The notes below the pieces were generated by a model. That model made no database searches and was not told where the DNA came from. It saw only the letters and a list, made by a program, of their open reading frames with translations. Of a stretch of 64,000 nt of DNA, positions 10,569 through 22,250 are shown in pieces (position 1 is the first letter of the stretch; the number at the start of each line of letters is the position of its first letter). The DNA is from Strongylocentrotus purpuratus (Eukaryota > Echinodermata > Echinoidea > Camarodonta > Strongylocentrotidae), in contig NW_022145601.1 of assembly GCF_000002235.5 (NCBI RefSeq), positions 3,407,563 to 3,471,562 of the forward strand, read 5' to 3'. The translations under genes and the position numbers were made by a program.

Positions 10569-13455
10569 TGTAGTATACCATATCCTCCTGTTTCATAAAA
10601 GTGTAAAGATTGTAACTTCACATCAAACTTCATAATGACAGTGAGGATAAATGTGTTTTCAATTCCAGGGAAAAAGACAAGCTTTTCTCTGCCTCCACCC
10701 CAATTTTGTTTATATTAAAAAATATAAGATTTCAAACTTTGTCTTCAACCCTAATAGGGTTAAACTGAATCAAGACAATCAAACTATTGAATAGATAGAA
10801 TGAGTCTTTCCTTTGGGAAGTGTTTACCAAAGTACCTGTGACATGTAAGCCTATATAATTATGCACTTGTAGATGTACATTGTACCTTGCGTATTACTTT
10901 ACACAAATCAGAGCAATCCAATCACTTAAAATTACTTTGCAAACACGGCATTGCAAATAAAGAATTATGACCTCTGATACATACATTTTCTTTCCATCAT
11001 GGTAATCAATATACATGTACTCTTGATGCATATTGGCTAGTGCTTCATGAAGGGCAATTTTGGAAAGCAGTGAATGTTTGCAGGTTCTGAGCTTTTATCA
11101 ATGTAAAAGCTATATTTTTAGGCTGATGTGAGTTTTACCGTAAATAAATAAATTCCAACAAAAATTCAATGCCCACAAAATGAAGTGTTGTGAATTGTAG
11201 AACTACAACATATGGACACATTCATGACACTTTAACTTGCCAAATCACTGTACCCAGGCTGGGCAAGCAGGTTTTTGAGACATGGAATGTTGTAAAAGGT
11301 TGTTCAGTATCAACGTGTTAAAAGGGGACCTCTCTGCTCAATTTTCTGGCTGGGTTACCTTAAAATAGTATGTCGAAAAACATGTTGGCTATTTTTTCAA
11401 AAATGAAAAATAACTGTCCATAACAATCATAGACCCATTTTAGTGCAAAATATGCAATTTTTCCCCCACAATCCACAATATCTCCACTAACGTTTATTTA
11501 TGTTGATGGCATTACAAAGAAGCACAAACATTAAGTCAGTTGGTTCTAATGTTTGTGTTTTCTTCAGGTCATGTTTTGTTGTGTTCGTGTATGATCCTAT
11601 TAAACGTTTCCATGATTTTACCAAAATCTGGCACAAATGGATTTTGACATGACATTTTCAATACAATGCTGCTTTATAGTGAACCATGTATTTATTGATG
11701 GTATCAATTTATAATTTGAAACCATATATTCCTTCTATTTCATGCAAAGCAAGGAAGTATGTTAATGCAGCTCATAGTTTGTTCACAATAATCCTTTCAT
11801 TTGGGGTTTCATTTTTTTTCTTTTTGGATGCGCTGTACATTGGCATAATTCTACAGAACAAATATGTAGGTCATGTGCTGCATGTCGTGCTGCATGTCGT
11901 GCTGCATGTCCACCTAGAGGTCAACTGCCAAATCCACCTCCAAATCCACCTCCAAATCCACCTCCAAATCCACCTCAAAATCCATCTAGAGGAGGTGGAG
12001 GTCAAGGGGAAGAAGATCATTCTAATGAAAATGGGTAAGAGAATGTCAGCTTTTTGTAATTTCTCATAAGATGACTGTTATTAAGTTACAACAAAAGTTA
12101 GTAAGGAAAAGTATTTTATATTTTAAAATGAAATTAAAATGAACGTTTATGAATTTGTGCCTGTTAGATTTTAAAGTGTACCATATTCACCTGAAGAAAA
12201 AAAAATTGTGTAAGCCTAGAATATATATATATATATTCTGCCCCCAAAATAATTTGCCTTGCATACTATACTTGTAGGAAAACATATAAGGAGTATGAAG
12301 AAAATAAAGGATAATACAAAACCCAGTTTGCAGAGCTGACACGGAACCGTTTATAATGTTAGTGCCTCCGTGTGTGTCTACTAGTCTACTCAACAAGACG
12401 TTTTACTGATTACTGAGAGTGTATTGAAACTGCAATTATCTCTTTGCAGAAGTGGTATTAAGAAGCTCATTATTATTTTAAATGTAGTATAGCGGCATGG
12501 AAGTGTGGAACCCCTAACAGCAAGAGTAAAACATATTTTGGTGATTGGTACACTTTAAATGGACTTGGGAACGTTGTTCAGATGAGAGAAAATGGAGCTA
12601 AGGTATATGACTTCAATGATAATCTGAAAGTTTGAGTGAAAACAGACCGTTATTAATGATAAAAATGGGGAAAAACTTATCTGATCGATTCCTGAATTCT
12701 CCCAACTATATTATTATGGTTTAATTATATCTTAGGTGAATGTAAATCATCACAAAGCAATGAATTGGCGCTACATGTATATACAATTCCAATACTTAAG
12801 TGTTGAAAGATTTGAAAAAAAAACTGTTTTATGTCTGAAAAGCACAGGATCCTATAAAACCTTTTTCAATTCTCTGAAACATATCTCTTCACCATTACAT
12901 AAATAATCAGAATCATGAACCAAGTGCAATTTTCTTTTCTTTTCTTAAAGTGCATAGAGACATGCAATTTTGCCTATGTGTTATGCGCTATATAAAAATG
13001 TTTAATTATTATTAGTAGTATTATTATCTTCATGGAAAAGCGGTTTAGAAAACTCAAAAATTAGTTGGGAGAATTTATTGTTAGAGAGTGTTGCACACTT
13101 TCCAAAACTAGAAATATATCAAATGAATTTTATTGAGAAATAGCTTTGTGTCATAGGCATGTGTTATTTTCAATTTCTACATCCTATATGTAGAAAATGA
13201 TAGACTGAAAAGGAGTATAAATTTAAAGTGTGTTCAGCTTTGGTATAGAAACATGATAATACAAATTACTACAGTAGACATATCAGAAATCATAATCAGT
13301 AATAGTGTCAAGTGGGCTTAATAATTCAGATCTAGATATCTTTTCTTTCTCTATGCTGCAGTGATGATGAGCCAGATGTACACGTAACTTTGTTGCATCG
13401 AGGAGACGTGCCTCAAGAAGAGGAAACTCAGAGAGATCAGACAACAAGTGTGTAG
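1702..13455 (+). CDS. TNF-receptor-like membrane protein, gene A (7 exons)
   Basis: Exons: 1702-1743, 3121-3159, 5227-5339, 6401-6684, 7469-7588, 11857-12034, 13362-13455. All introns are GT-AG, phases agree, and the 870 nt give 289 residues. Residues 1-27 form a signal peptide split over two exons. Residues 28-109 hold 16 cysteines in TNFR-like spacing (GKCCPGYF, CQVC, CCECLPCAEC, NDTVC). Residues 115-175 are a Thr/Pro stalk with TTxVP repeats, and about 177-197 is one membrane segment. The tail has Cys motifs, four NPP units, acidic residues and a C-terminal VPQEEE. There is no death domain. Potential N-glycosylation sites are NNT and NDT. TNFR family members bind TNF-like ligands and signal through adaptors; ligand and pathway here are unknown. 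Exon structure is inferred without transcripts but is supported by two paralogues. Confidence 0.78.
3121..3159 (+). CDS. Gene A exon 2: 39-nt micro-exon, signal-peptide core
   Basis: The exon is bounded by CAAGCAG and GTACTG and encodes MLILLILPKVVIQ in phase 0 at both ends. It joins MAPLDRNFVTRVTL of exon 1 to the first ectodomain cysteine. The same 13-codon exon is intact in units 2 (30943-30981) and 3 (55244-55282), while the surrounding intron has many differences. It begins with ATG in genes A and B but TTG in gene C, so exon 1 must supply the start at least in gene C. Confidence 0.72.
3560..3632 (+). repeat. tRNA-derived SINE relic in intron 2
   Basis: The text has an A-box-like GATTGGTTGGAGACACCAG and a B-box-like GGGCTCAAGTCCCACC with the spacing of a tRNA-derived SINE head. 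It sits at the same place in all three units (about 31410 and 55710), so it predates the duplication. It is not a complete tRNA: acceptor and anticodon stems do not close. Confidence 0.45.
5715..5965. repeat. Pyrimidine-rich (CT/CCTTT) tract, intron 3 of gene A
   Basis: A long C/T-rich run is followed by GGCAAGGGCC and CCCCGATCC words. It is matched by 56900-57220 in unit 3 but missing in unit 2, where other insertions occupy the intron. Overlapping open frames on both strands are artefacts of the repeat. Confidence 0.8.
6176..6362. repeat. (ATT)n microsatellite before gene A exon 4
   Basis: About 185 bases of imperfect ATT/ATG repeat end 38 bases before the exon 4 acceptor. The same site holds about 75 bases in unit 2 (35369-35443) and under 20 in unit 3 (57390-57406). 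Confidence 0.92.
8187..8397. repeat. (AGT/AGC)n trinucleotide array
   Basis: Imperfect AGT, AGC and AAT repeats in the fifth intron of gene A. The poly-Val and poly-Thr frames in it are repeat artefacts. G-runs and the inverted element at 8399-10401 follow directly. Confidence 0.9.
8399..10401. mobile_element. Candidate element with inverted GGGTGTCGAT ends
   Basis: The left end reads GGGTGTCGATCC followed by G-runs. The right end is the inverse, C-runs followed by ATCGACACCC. Each end abuts a trinucleotide array (8187-8397 and 10403-10575). The interior holds AT-rich sequence and the 110-bp minisatellite. Unit 2 has nothing like it at the matching intron position. Tandem cores, microsatellite borders and short hairpins recall non-autonomous Helitron-like elements, but no family-defining end was identified. 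Confidence 0.4.
9115..10190 (+). repeat. Minisatellite, about 10 copies of a 109-110 bp unit
   Basis: Starts of the GAACTTGATTCAAACAAGG segment fall near 9641, 9750, 9859 and 9969, with a variant at 10079, giving a period of 109-110. Older, more diverged copies reach left to about 9115. Each unit includes AAGAGTCGAGAATGGTACAT, a TCTTCTTTCTTTAATAAT stretch and a GC palindrome near CCGCGCTACGCGCGG. The copies are too long and have no spacers, so this is not a CRISPR. Copy identity rises toward the right. Confidence 0.9.
10403..10575. repeat. (AGT/AGC)n trinucleotide array
   Basis: Near-pure AGT repeat with AGC interruptions, giving poly-Ser, poly-Val and poly-Leu frames that should be ignored. 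It marks the right border of the inverted-end element. Confidence 0.92.
10600..11856. other. Gene A intron 5, right part: no further gene seen
   Basis: From about 10860 onward this intron matches 38985-41070 of unit 2 with small indels (for example the GACCTCTGATACATACATTT stretch), so it is ancestral intron. I see no coding exon apart from exon 6 at its end. Confidence 0.6.
11857..12034 (+). CDS. Gene A exon 6: Cys-rich and NPP-repeat tail
   Basis: The exon follows TTCTACAG and ends at GG|GTAAGA, phase 1 in and phase 2 out, matching gene B exon 6. It encodes EQICRSCAACRAACRAACPP, then four Asn-Pro-Pro units, a short Gly-rich stretch and an acidic end (EEDHSNENG). The five cysteines just inside the membrane could be palmitoylation sites (inference). 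Proline repeats of this type can bind SH3 or WW domains, but no exact consensus is present. Confidence 0.7.
12935..13025 (+). repeat. SINE/LINE 3' tail fragment
   Basis: The sequence TATGCGCTATATAAA followed by an ATT-rich run is typical of the 3' end of marine invertebrate SINEs and their partner LINEs. No head region is visible upstream. Confidence 0.35.
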
Positions 13456-16400
13456 AGAGATCATGACAGGCTACTACTAATATCAAACGTTCACCTCCAG
13501 GAAATGGGGAGTTAAGATTATAGAGGTAACGTGAATACCGGTAAATTAGAGCTTGAATACTGAAATATTGCTGTTCACCCTTCCTTGAGCTATGGTTTGA
13601 ATCTCTTTTCATGCTTTCTGTTATCTTCTTCATGAATATCTTTATTGCTTTGAAGAAGTTCATGTGTATGAAATGGAAAAGTAACTGATTGTCAAAAGAT
13701 CTATGTGTTGTATTGGTTGGTGCATGTGCATGTAAATTATTCGGCCTTTTTATATTTATAAAATATTGTGGTATGGATCCTGATCAAATTTGTTGTGTAT
13801 AAATGGTTAAATAGAACCGATGTTAAATGTTTTATAGATAAATCTACTTATTATATAATAATTCTATGCTAAAATACCATGCACTATTCTCAAAATGATT
13901 TTTGCAAATATTTACTGATTTCTTGCCTAAATTGGCATGTATCAATCTATGCATTTCATAGACATGGAAGCTATTGAATATTTGTCTTCAATTCATATTT
14001 TAGAGAGCAGAAATTATTTATAGCTCATTAGTCATGAATTAACTTTAAGAGAATAATATATTTTCTACATATAATGTAAATATATATAAATAAAAAAAAG
14101 GACGAAGACAGATGAATTCTATTTCTTATTCATGTTTGTTGAAAAAAAGTACATTGTATGTTTATAGATAATACAGAGTATAATAATTATTCATCACCCT
14201 TGTAAATTTGATGTGTTTTTCATAGCTCAAAAATGAAAGGTGGATTGTTTGAATTGGGGCCTTTGCTGAAAACTTTTAGATATAAGCTTTAATATGTCAC
14301 ATTCTCAATAAACATTGTGACAAATCAATTTTTTCAGATACTTATAAAATGACAAAATCTGGTAATTTGGTATAGGTATGAATAATGTACTTGTTAACTG
14401 TATGTATTTTAATATAGAGTGTGCTTACAAATCCATCCTAGCTGCTCATTGAATTAGTGATATGTACTAATAATCTTATTCGCTCAATTTCCTTTTTGCC
14501 AAAACGTGTTTTATTCACCTTGTATTTTATAAGCTGCCTGTAAATATTGCCGTGCAAAAATATAGGGAATTAATCTGTTATCGCTGTATTTAATCAACGA
14601 TACTTATCAGTTGTACAAATACTACTGCCTGGAAGCACCACTTCAACATGTACAAAGTACATCATTATGATGCTTTGTTATATATCTTAAATACATAATT
14701 AATGCACTTTTTTTTATTGCAAATATATGCTTCGGACCAAATAATATTTCTTAGTTGAATTTTCAGAGAATTAGGTATTCAGATTTGTTATGTATGACAG
14801 AGGGGATATCAAACTCAAATATTTGTATATTATATTAAAATGACCCTCTATAATGTACACTGTATGTGCAGTTGCATGTTAAAGTCTAAGACTTACTTGA
14901 ATGCATGCAAATCCAGCTATAAAAATAGTTTTTGTCAAGTGTATGCATCATATTTACATGTACACTGTCGCTCATAAAGTTGGAATATTTTAGTTTTACC
15001 ACAATTTACGCAGCGGGGGCTAGGGAAGGGGGCAGTTTCCATAAATTAAAAAAAACAAAGAACATGCAATAAATTTTCAATAATTTATTGCATTTTACCC
15101 CGGTTCCCAACATAAACAAATTCTCTGTGTACCCATGCCTTGAGCCTTAATGCATGGCCGTCCAGAGGAATTGTTTATGTTGGGGACCGGGGTAAACTGC
15201 AATCAATTATTGAAAATTTATTGCATTTAATTTTTTTATTTTTTTATTTATGGAAACTCCAACTTTCCAACTTTATGAGCGACAGTGTAAAAACTTCTCT
15301 CCAGTTAATGTCTAGTAAAGAACAAAGAAATGCTTGCATGAGAGGGGGTTTCTGTTCTTAGGGCATGTATAACATCCTTAAATCCATTCAGAGATTGATT
15401 TAATTTCTTGTTTGCAAACATTCAGTTCTTATACATGTAACATGTGATCTTTTAATCCCCAGAAGTTCTCTTCCTTACAATTATGATGCACCTGAAGCTA
15501 TACATATTTGGTATAACATGAAGATATTTCTTGCTTTGATTTAGTCAAAAAAAAAAAAATCATAATTGCAAATTTAGTAGTTGTCATTATAAGTAGACAG
15601 TTGATATGCAAAACGTAAATTTACTATGCCTATATGAACAGTTGTCAAACAGTGAATTCAACATCACTATTTGATAGAAGTTGAAATAAGATTGGACCAA
15701 AGTCAGCTAGTATTATCGGATGTCATGGTCTTGTTATTGTGTAGGCCTACATGTAGGTATGACATTTTTAAGGTGAAGTGAGGATTTCAGCTCATGTACA
15801 GTTTTGGTAACAAAGAGGAAATTGAAAAGAAACGTGTTGAATGTATAGTCTCATGTCCCTCTTCTTATATCAAATGATTTATGGTCGAGATCATTTGGTA
15901 TTCTATGTATGATTTCCGGTGAATTGCAGTGTAAATATCTGCAACAAATGTTATATAACAGCTATATACACTCCCCTATGTTAGAACCCCTTCCATTTCG
16001 AGTGCACCTGTTACATTTATCCCAGTGCTTCCCTTAGAGACAGGATGCATGTAGACTTTAGGGTAGACACAGGTTACCCATTGTTAGAATTTACATCTCA
16101 GGATTGTAAATAATCATTTTCTACCTCTCATCATTTTAAGATTTCTCTTGAGGAGTAAGAGATTTACTACGTCCCAAGTATTACTAGTATCTTGCTTTTA
16201 TTCATCTAAAATCAAAGAAATTCAACTAAAACTTTTGAAGGCTTCCCAAAACTGTATATGATGTTCAAGATTGTTATTTTTAATCCATTGGCATGTGATC
16301 ATTTCATGCACATTGATCATTACAAAACAATTGATTGCAACACGGGTGTACTTTTTTCTTGGTTTCAAATTTTTGAAAGTTGACTTGAGAATACCTGTGT

Positions 16401-18541
16401 GCTTATTTCTATTTTCTGTGCGACTATAATGATCATCAGGTGATCCACATGTTACAAATACTTGATGTAGAGATAAATATTGACACAATGGGAAGGCTCC
16501 GATGAGAGAGAGGGCGCGGCGGTGTTTAGTAGAATCTATCAATGGCCTTCCTGAATGTTCTAGTATAGATGTTGCAGTCACGGATCTGTCACTCAGATAG
16601 TTCCACTAGTGAATTTAAGTATATTATGTACTCAGGATTTTTTTACTGGGGGGGGGGGGGGGGGGGTTGGAGGGGGTTGGTGGTCAGAAAAAGTAACAAT
16701 TGTTCTGCTGGAAATCAAATTCATAAAGATGAACCATTCAGAAACAACGATCAACTACTTGAAATATGATTTCTTTAACAAAAAATTGTTGTTGTAAAAG
16801 ACATAAGGTAGGTTATACAAACTTCTGCCAAAGAATATACACATGTATCTTTCGGGAGATTGGAGAGATTGCAATCGTGAAATAAAATGACACTATTCAG
16901 ATTCTGGAGGAGTCACCTAACTGCCTTGATTAACTTGATAGCTCACAAGTCTTTCACCATCTCATCATTCCAGCCTTATTTGTGTGTGACTCATGAAATA
17001 ACATGCGATTTGGGTCAAACTTCTGCAATAATGTAGATGAAATGCTGAAAATACTTGTTTGTCAACTCAATAATATGTGTGCAGTGAAGAGTCAGATTTT
17101 ATTTTATGATAGATATTGTGAGTACTTACTGAAAGTGTCTGAAAAGGAAATTTTCTATGTTTTATATCTCGAAGATAAAGAATACACTGTTTATATACAT
17201 GTACAGTACTGATGGATAAATGGTGTGTGATGTATATTAATAAGTTTTAAGGAATATTTTTTCTTCTCAGTTTTCAATTATCATTATTATATACTTTATT
17301 AAAGATTGAGTTCAGAAATATCATTTAATATGGATTTGTTCAATAAGAGGTTGAATTTTGTCCTTTTTATCTGGCATCAAATGCTGCATTTTTGAAAATC
17401 TATAATCATGTGTGGATGTAGTTGTAATCAAATACTAAGGATTATAAATGTCTTTCTTGGGATTTATATGGAGATAAAGATAATTGGCGACATTCAACAT
17501 GTTCATGATTTTGTTTTTGTGTATGTTTTTTTTTTCTTCATTAATTGGGCCTGTGTTATTTGTTTCGCAAAATGAATCACCACGCAGTGAATTGAATTCA
17601 AAAGAGTTTTAAAATGTTAAATTTTTAAAAATCATGCTGTACAAGAATGTACGTGTAGTCACATCAAAGTGATACTTGTAATTGATATATTCCGCATATG
17701 GAGTATGCATGCGTTTACAGGTGACTCATGAATTAATAAAAGTGTAAACGATATGAATAGTATCATTGTTTACAATCTTTTCTGTATTGTATATTCTTGC
17801 ATCTTTCCAAGTTCTTTGTTGTCTGTCTTTATAAAAAAAATATTATTATTACAATTATGTTTATATTTTGATGATGGTGAAAGTTCCAAATTTATTTTCT
17901 ATCTGATGGATCTGAATTCTTTGCAACATGAGGGAGACATTCTGTAACATACTGGTCCAGAATACCAAGTTATGATGAAAGTCTCTTCGTATATGAGATG
18001 GGGTAAAATGTGGGGGAGGGGAATCGAAATAGAGAGGAGGTGGGGGAGAGATAGATATATATATATAGAGAGGGAAAGAAGTGGAGTGTAAGCAAGAGAG
18101 AGAGGGGAAAGCAGTGTGGGGGAGGGGGGTGAGCGAGAGCAATAGAAAAAGGGCTAGTCGAACACTAGTTCTGTACCCAAGTTGATTTTACTTTTTATTC
18201 AATACAGAAATTGTCTAGATCTTAGAATATGAAAATAAATCTGGTCGATTTATGTAAAAGCCTATCACCGATCTTTCTCTGTTCCATCCTATGTTGATGC
18301 TGTTGATATATATTTTTTAAATTTGTAATTGACCTATACAGCTGTACTTTGGTACTCTATACAGACCCCTAGCTGTTAATTCGCTACTCTCTTTCTTCTT
18401 CTATCACTTCATGTTCACCGTTATTATTGTTCTGTATAGTCTTCGTCTAATCTCCTTCCTTGGTAACATTTTGTCTCTGTTACTTTCTGGTACACGTATC
18501 TCATTGTACTGTGTTTTGTCTTCCTTGACAATTGAAAGACA
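13456..18541. other. 3' flank of gene A, no gene recognised
   Basis: AT-rich sequence paralogous to 44572-50870 in unit 2 and 61066-64000 in unit 3. The first part is probably the 3' UTR, since CATGACAGGCT and an AGGTGGG-type segment follow the stop in all copies. Small open frames differ in position and frame between copies, so I call none of them genes. A G-run lies at about 16650 and a GA-rich tract at 18000-18140. Confidence 0.6.
14963..15287. mobile_element. 325-bp mariner-like MITE with TA target duplication
   Basis: The left end CACTGTCGCTCATAAAGTTG is mirrored at the right end, and both flanks are TA. The interior is itself partly palindromic. The paralogous site in unit 2 (near 48320) reads GCATGTAGAAACTTC with a single TA, an intact empty site. 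TA duplication and the CACTG-type end fit the Tc1/mariner group. It has no coding capacity. Confidence 0.85.
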
Positions 18542-18652
18542 ATGGCCCGAATTCACAAAGCAAGGTTTGAGCTCAGACCAAGGTTTGACCTCAAACCTCC
18601 TTTTGTTTCGCCAAACCTCCTTTTGTTATTTACAAACCTGGTTTAGGAACTT
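18542..18652. mobile_element. Short GGCCCGAATTCACAAAG element
   Basis: About 110 bases, with repeated AAGGTTTGA and CAAACCT words in opposite orientations, interrupt sequence continuous in unit 2 (near 50870). It resembles the GGCCCGTATTCTGAAG stretch at 32904 in unit 2. It is probably a small non-autonomous DNA element; its ends are approximate. Confidence 0.5.
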
Positions 18653-18699
18653 GTATTTTAATCTTTAGTGTCCATATGCGTACGTTTATGGCGCGCCAT

Positions 18700-18930
18700 A
18701 TGCCCAATAACCCCGAAAAACCTTGTTTATCGCCGATAAACAAGGTTTATCGAGCGAAAAACAAGGTTTATCGAGCGATAAACCTTGTTTATCGTGAGAA
18801 ACTCTGTATATCGACTGATAAACACAGTTTCCCTCGATAAACAAGGTTTATCGACGATAAACAAGGTTTATCGATAAACAAGGGTTATCGAAAAACAAGG
18901 TTTATCGAAAAACACGGTTATTCGTATTTC
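18700..18930. repeat. Palindromic GATAAACAAGGTTTATCG array, left TIR
   Basis: About ten variants of CGATAAACAAGGTTTATCG, each a near-palindrome, lie in tandem just inside the left end. The inverted match is 28120-28340. These are candidate transposase-binding or replication hairpin sites. Confidence 0.8.
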
Positions 18931-20904
18931 GTCAGGAGAGGGCGCTTTTTAAAGTTGCACCCAGCTCAGAGCACTGCTCCGCACGTGCGCTTTACACCGT
19001 ATAATATACCAACACCGTAACACTTGCTCGCGCTCATGACCACGATCGACATTTTCTGGGTGGAGGTACATGTATGGCGAAGTATTCTTAATTCCAGGCT
19101 TTTTCCCCAATTTTTGAAATGTATTATCTCTCTCTAGCCCTCTCTCTCTTTCAAACTTTCTAGGTTTTCCCCTTCTCTTATCTCTCTCTCACTCTCCCCC
19201 ATTCTTTCTCTCACTCTCTCTTTCTCCTACCCTCTCAATATAACCCTTCTGTCTCTCCCTCTCTTTCTTCTAATTCTCTCTTTCCCGTTCTCTTTCCTTT
19301 TTCTTTCTCTGCACTCCCTCTCTGCCTACTCCCCTTTTATCTATTTCCCCCGGTATGAGAAATAGGGTAGAGATAGATGGTTGGAGAGAGAGGAGAGATA
19401 CAATCAGAAAAAGGACAGATAGGGTAGAGTTGGATAGATGGAGATAGAGGACAGATAGAGGGGAGATAGAGGAGAGATAGATCAGGAATAGATGGATGGA
19501 GATAGATTGAGAGATAGAGGAGAGTTAGGGTAGAGATAGAGGAGAGATGAATGAGAAATAAAGGAGAGATAGAGCAGGGATAGATAGATGGAGATAAAGG
19601 AGATATAGAGCAGGGTAGATGGATGGAGAGAGAGAGATAGGAGAGATAAAGGAGAGAGGGGAGAGATGAATGAGAGATAGAGGAGAGATAGAGCAGGGAT
19701 AGATAGATGGAGATAAAGGAGATATAGAGCAGGGTAGATGGATGGAGAGAGAGGAGAGATAAAGGAGAGATAGAGGAGAGATAGAGATATCGATCTATCC
19801 CCGCTCTATCTCTCCTCTATCTCTCCTTTATATATAATCGTCACCGTTTTCACGAAGTGGCCTCGTGGCCAAAATCGTTGAAATTTTAAATTTCGAGTTT
19901 TGACCGTTTTTGAGCAATGTATATAAATGTCTACAACTTCAGTAATTTTCAAAGTCTAATCTTACTTAATTACGTCACACGTGACGTCACGAAAGGTATC
20001 ACAAGCGGTACAACTGGCAAACACCGTTTTCACGAAGTGCGCTAGTGGTCTCTTACGCGCAAATGTAGTCTGCTATTGATAATCGTACACGAACCGGCTC
20101 CGCGAAGCCTTTGTCACAGATGCCGGTGCTTCTGGCGGAATTGTTAGAGGAATCTGACCGCCCTAGGTAATTATTTTCACTTATTTTAAAACAATGTAAT
20201 GCATCGTTCAATAATATCGTCTGTAGCAGTATAAACAAACTCATATTCTGAACGGATATCAAGTTACGAAATGGCGAGATAGGTCATTACGGTCCCACGC
20301 ACTGTTTTCTGCGTGAGTTGTATTGTCGGTCTACTACTACTACTAGTATGCAGATCTAGTAGTACGTAGTACTCGCCTACTACTACTAGTAGTAGTAGTA
20401 CTACTAGTACTATCAACAGAGTGCTACTAAGTATTAAGTAACACAGTATCTTAGATAAGCTTGAACATGTATAAGTGCAGGAGCAGTTACATGCAGTAAC
20501 AACAATGTCACGAGTCACAAGGCGAATTCGCTGAAGAGTGAAGCCAAGGCCAGGGCAGGGGAGATATCATTAATAATAATTTTACATTAACTATGTTAAC
20601 TGATTAAGCAGTACCAGCCCAAGCCTCCAAGGCAAGGCCCAATTAGCCAAGGGCACATTTTGGTTAAAATTCAATGTCAATGTTGATATGACAATGCCAA
20701 ATCATAAAATGGCAATTGCGACGTAGGAGTTGAGTCTAGATCTAGAACTACGTTAGTACTTAAGTACTCCTAGTACTAGATTGAAATATTAAATGACCCC
20801 CTCGTAAGCTCTTTCCATGTTCATGTTATAAATACGAGACTGAGACTTGAATAGTAAAGCCAGGTATGCTTGCATGAATAAACAATTTTGTGCTTGCTAA
20901 TAAT

Positions 20905-22250
20905 TTAAAGGGAAATCCAACCATGAGAATTGAGATGAAGTGGCTTAATTTCAGCAAATGCAGAAAAATTAAGCAAATACCTTTCATGTTTCTTCCCGGT
21001 TTTACCAGTAGAATAGCCGGCTGAGAGGACCATCACTAGCACTCCCAGTGGCTGATGTCTAAGTAGGAGTTTGACGTGGAGAGCTTTTAGCATGTTGTTG
21101 AGGTACTAATGGATGGGAGGGGGGGGGGGGGGGGGTCAACCTAGCATAAGCTGGAGCGGCTTCTTATACACTCGGCTTTATGCTCATAAACGCATGCCTG
21201 CTCTTAATTAATTTGCTTTAAAGACAAAGATAAAGCTGATGGTATGGGAAGACGTCCACTACAAATTCCTCCCTCTTTATTGTGCATGATAATTTCATTT
21301 TGCCACCAAAGTTGTGGTTGAGCTACTTAAGGTGTACCTTTTGCCTTGGACTTAGAGGATGACGGGCTTTTTGTTTTGTTGGGGGGGGGGGGGGTTGCTT
21401 ATAATAATAGTACTAGTGGCTTCTGGTATAGCGCACATGTCCGTCACGTTGTGAGAGGGGGGGGGGGGGGAGTTAGCACTAATTTGGGTTGTTTCATCCC
21501 ATGTTTGCAAGACTGAGACTTAATTATTCAAGGTCTTCTTAATTGCTTTAGATAAGGGATATCCAACCGTGAGATGAAGTGGCTTGTTTGAACAAATGCA
21601 AAAAAATTAAACAAATATTTTTCATATTTTTTCATAGTTTACCAGTAGAATAGACAGCTGGGATATGCAAGAGATGAGGGACCACTAGCACCCCCAGTGG
21701 TTGATGTCCATGTAGGAGTTTGTGCAGCTGATGTGGAGAGCTTTTAGCAAATTGACGAGGTATGTGTGGTAAGGAAATTAGCTCCAAAAGAAAAGTTATA
21801 GATTGGGAGTTGGGCTGGCGAGGGGGAGGGGGTCAATCTTTAGCAAACAAATGAACTATTTTCATTTACATAACAATGATCCATGGACAAAACTATGCTG
21901 GGAAATAATTTTCTAATGTGCGCAAAGTGGTGGGGGTGCTAGGAGGGCCCTCCAAAGATGACGGGTTCCCAAACACTCAATTTTTTTCATAAACGCATGA
22001 CTGATCTTGCTTTGAAAGGTTTTAGGCAGTTGATGGTATTGTAAGGCATCAAACACAAGTTCCTCGCTCTTTAATGTGCGTGACAGACATTCATTTTGCC
22101 AACATGTCATGTTTGAGCTACTGATGGTGTATCAACTTACAAGATGACAGGCTTCATCTTATATTTTGTATTTTTCTTATTGTCTTTTTTTCATAGGGGG
22201 AAGGGGGTGAAGAAGGAGAGTTAACACTAATTTGTGTTGTTTCATCACAG
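20905..22250. repeat. Diverged tandem duplication, about 630-bp period
   Basis: Shared words recur in the same order in 20910-21360 and 21550-22150, for example GATGAAGTGGCTT, CCAGTAGAATAG, GTGGAGAGCTTTTAGCA, CATAAACGCATG and TTCATTTTGCCA. Divergence is substantial, so the duplication is old relative to the TIRs. Confidence 0.7.

Noticed and set aside
10083..10598. 171-codon frame with a poly-Ser tail
   Set aside because: It runs through the minisatellite edge, a C/G-run and an AGT array; no conserved segment.
20119..20167. Possible short first exon (ATGCCGGTGCTTC... to a GTAATT donor)
   Set aside because: No downstream exon or homologous copy could be linked to it, so it is not reported as a gene.
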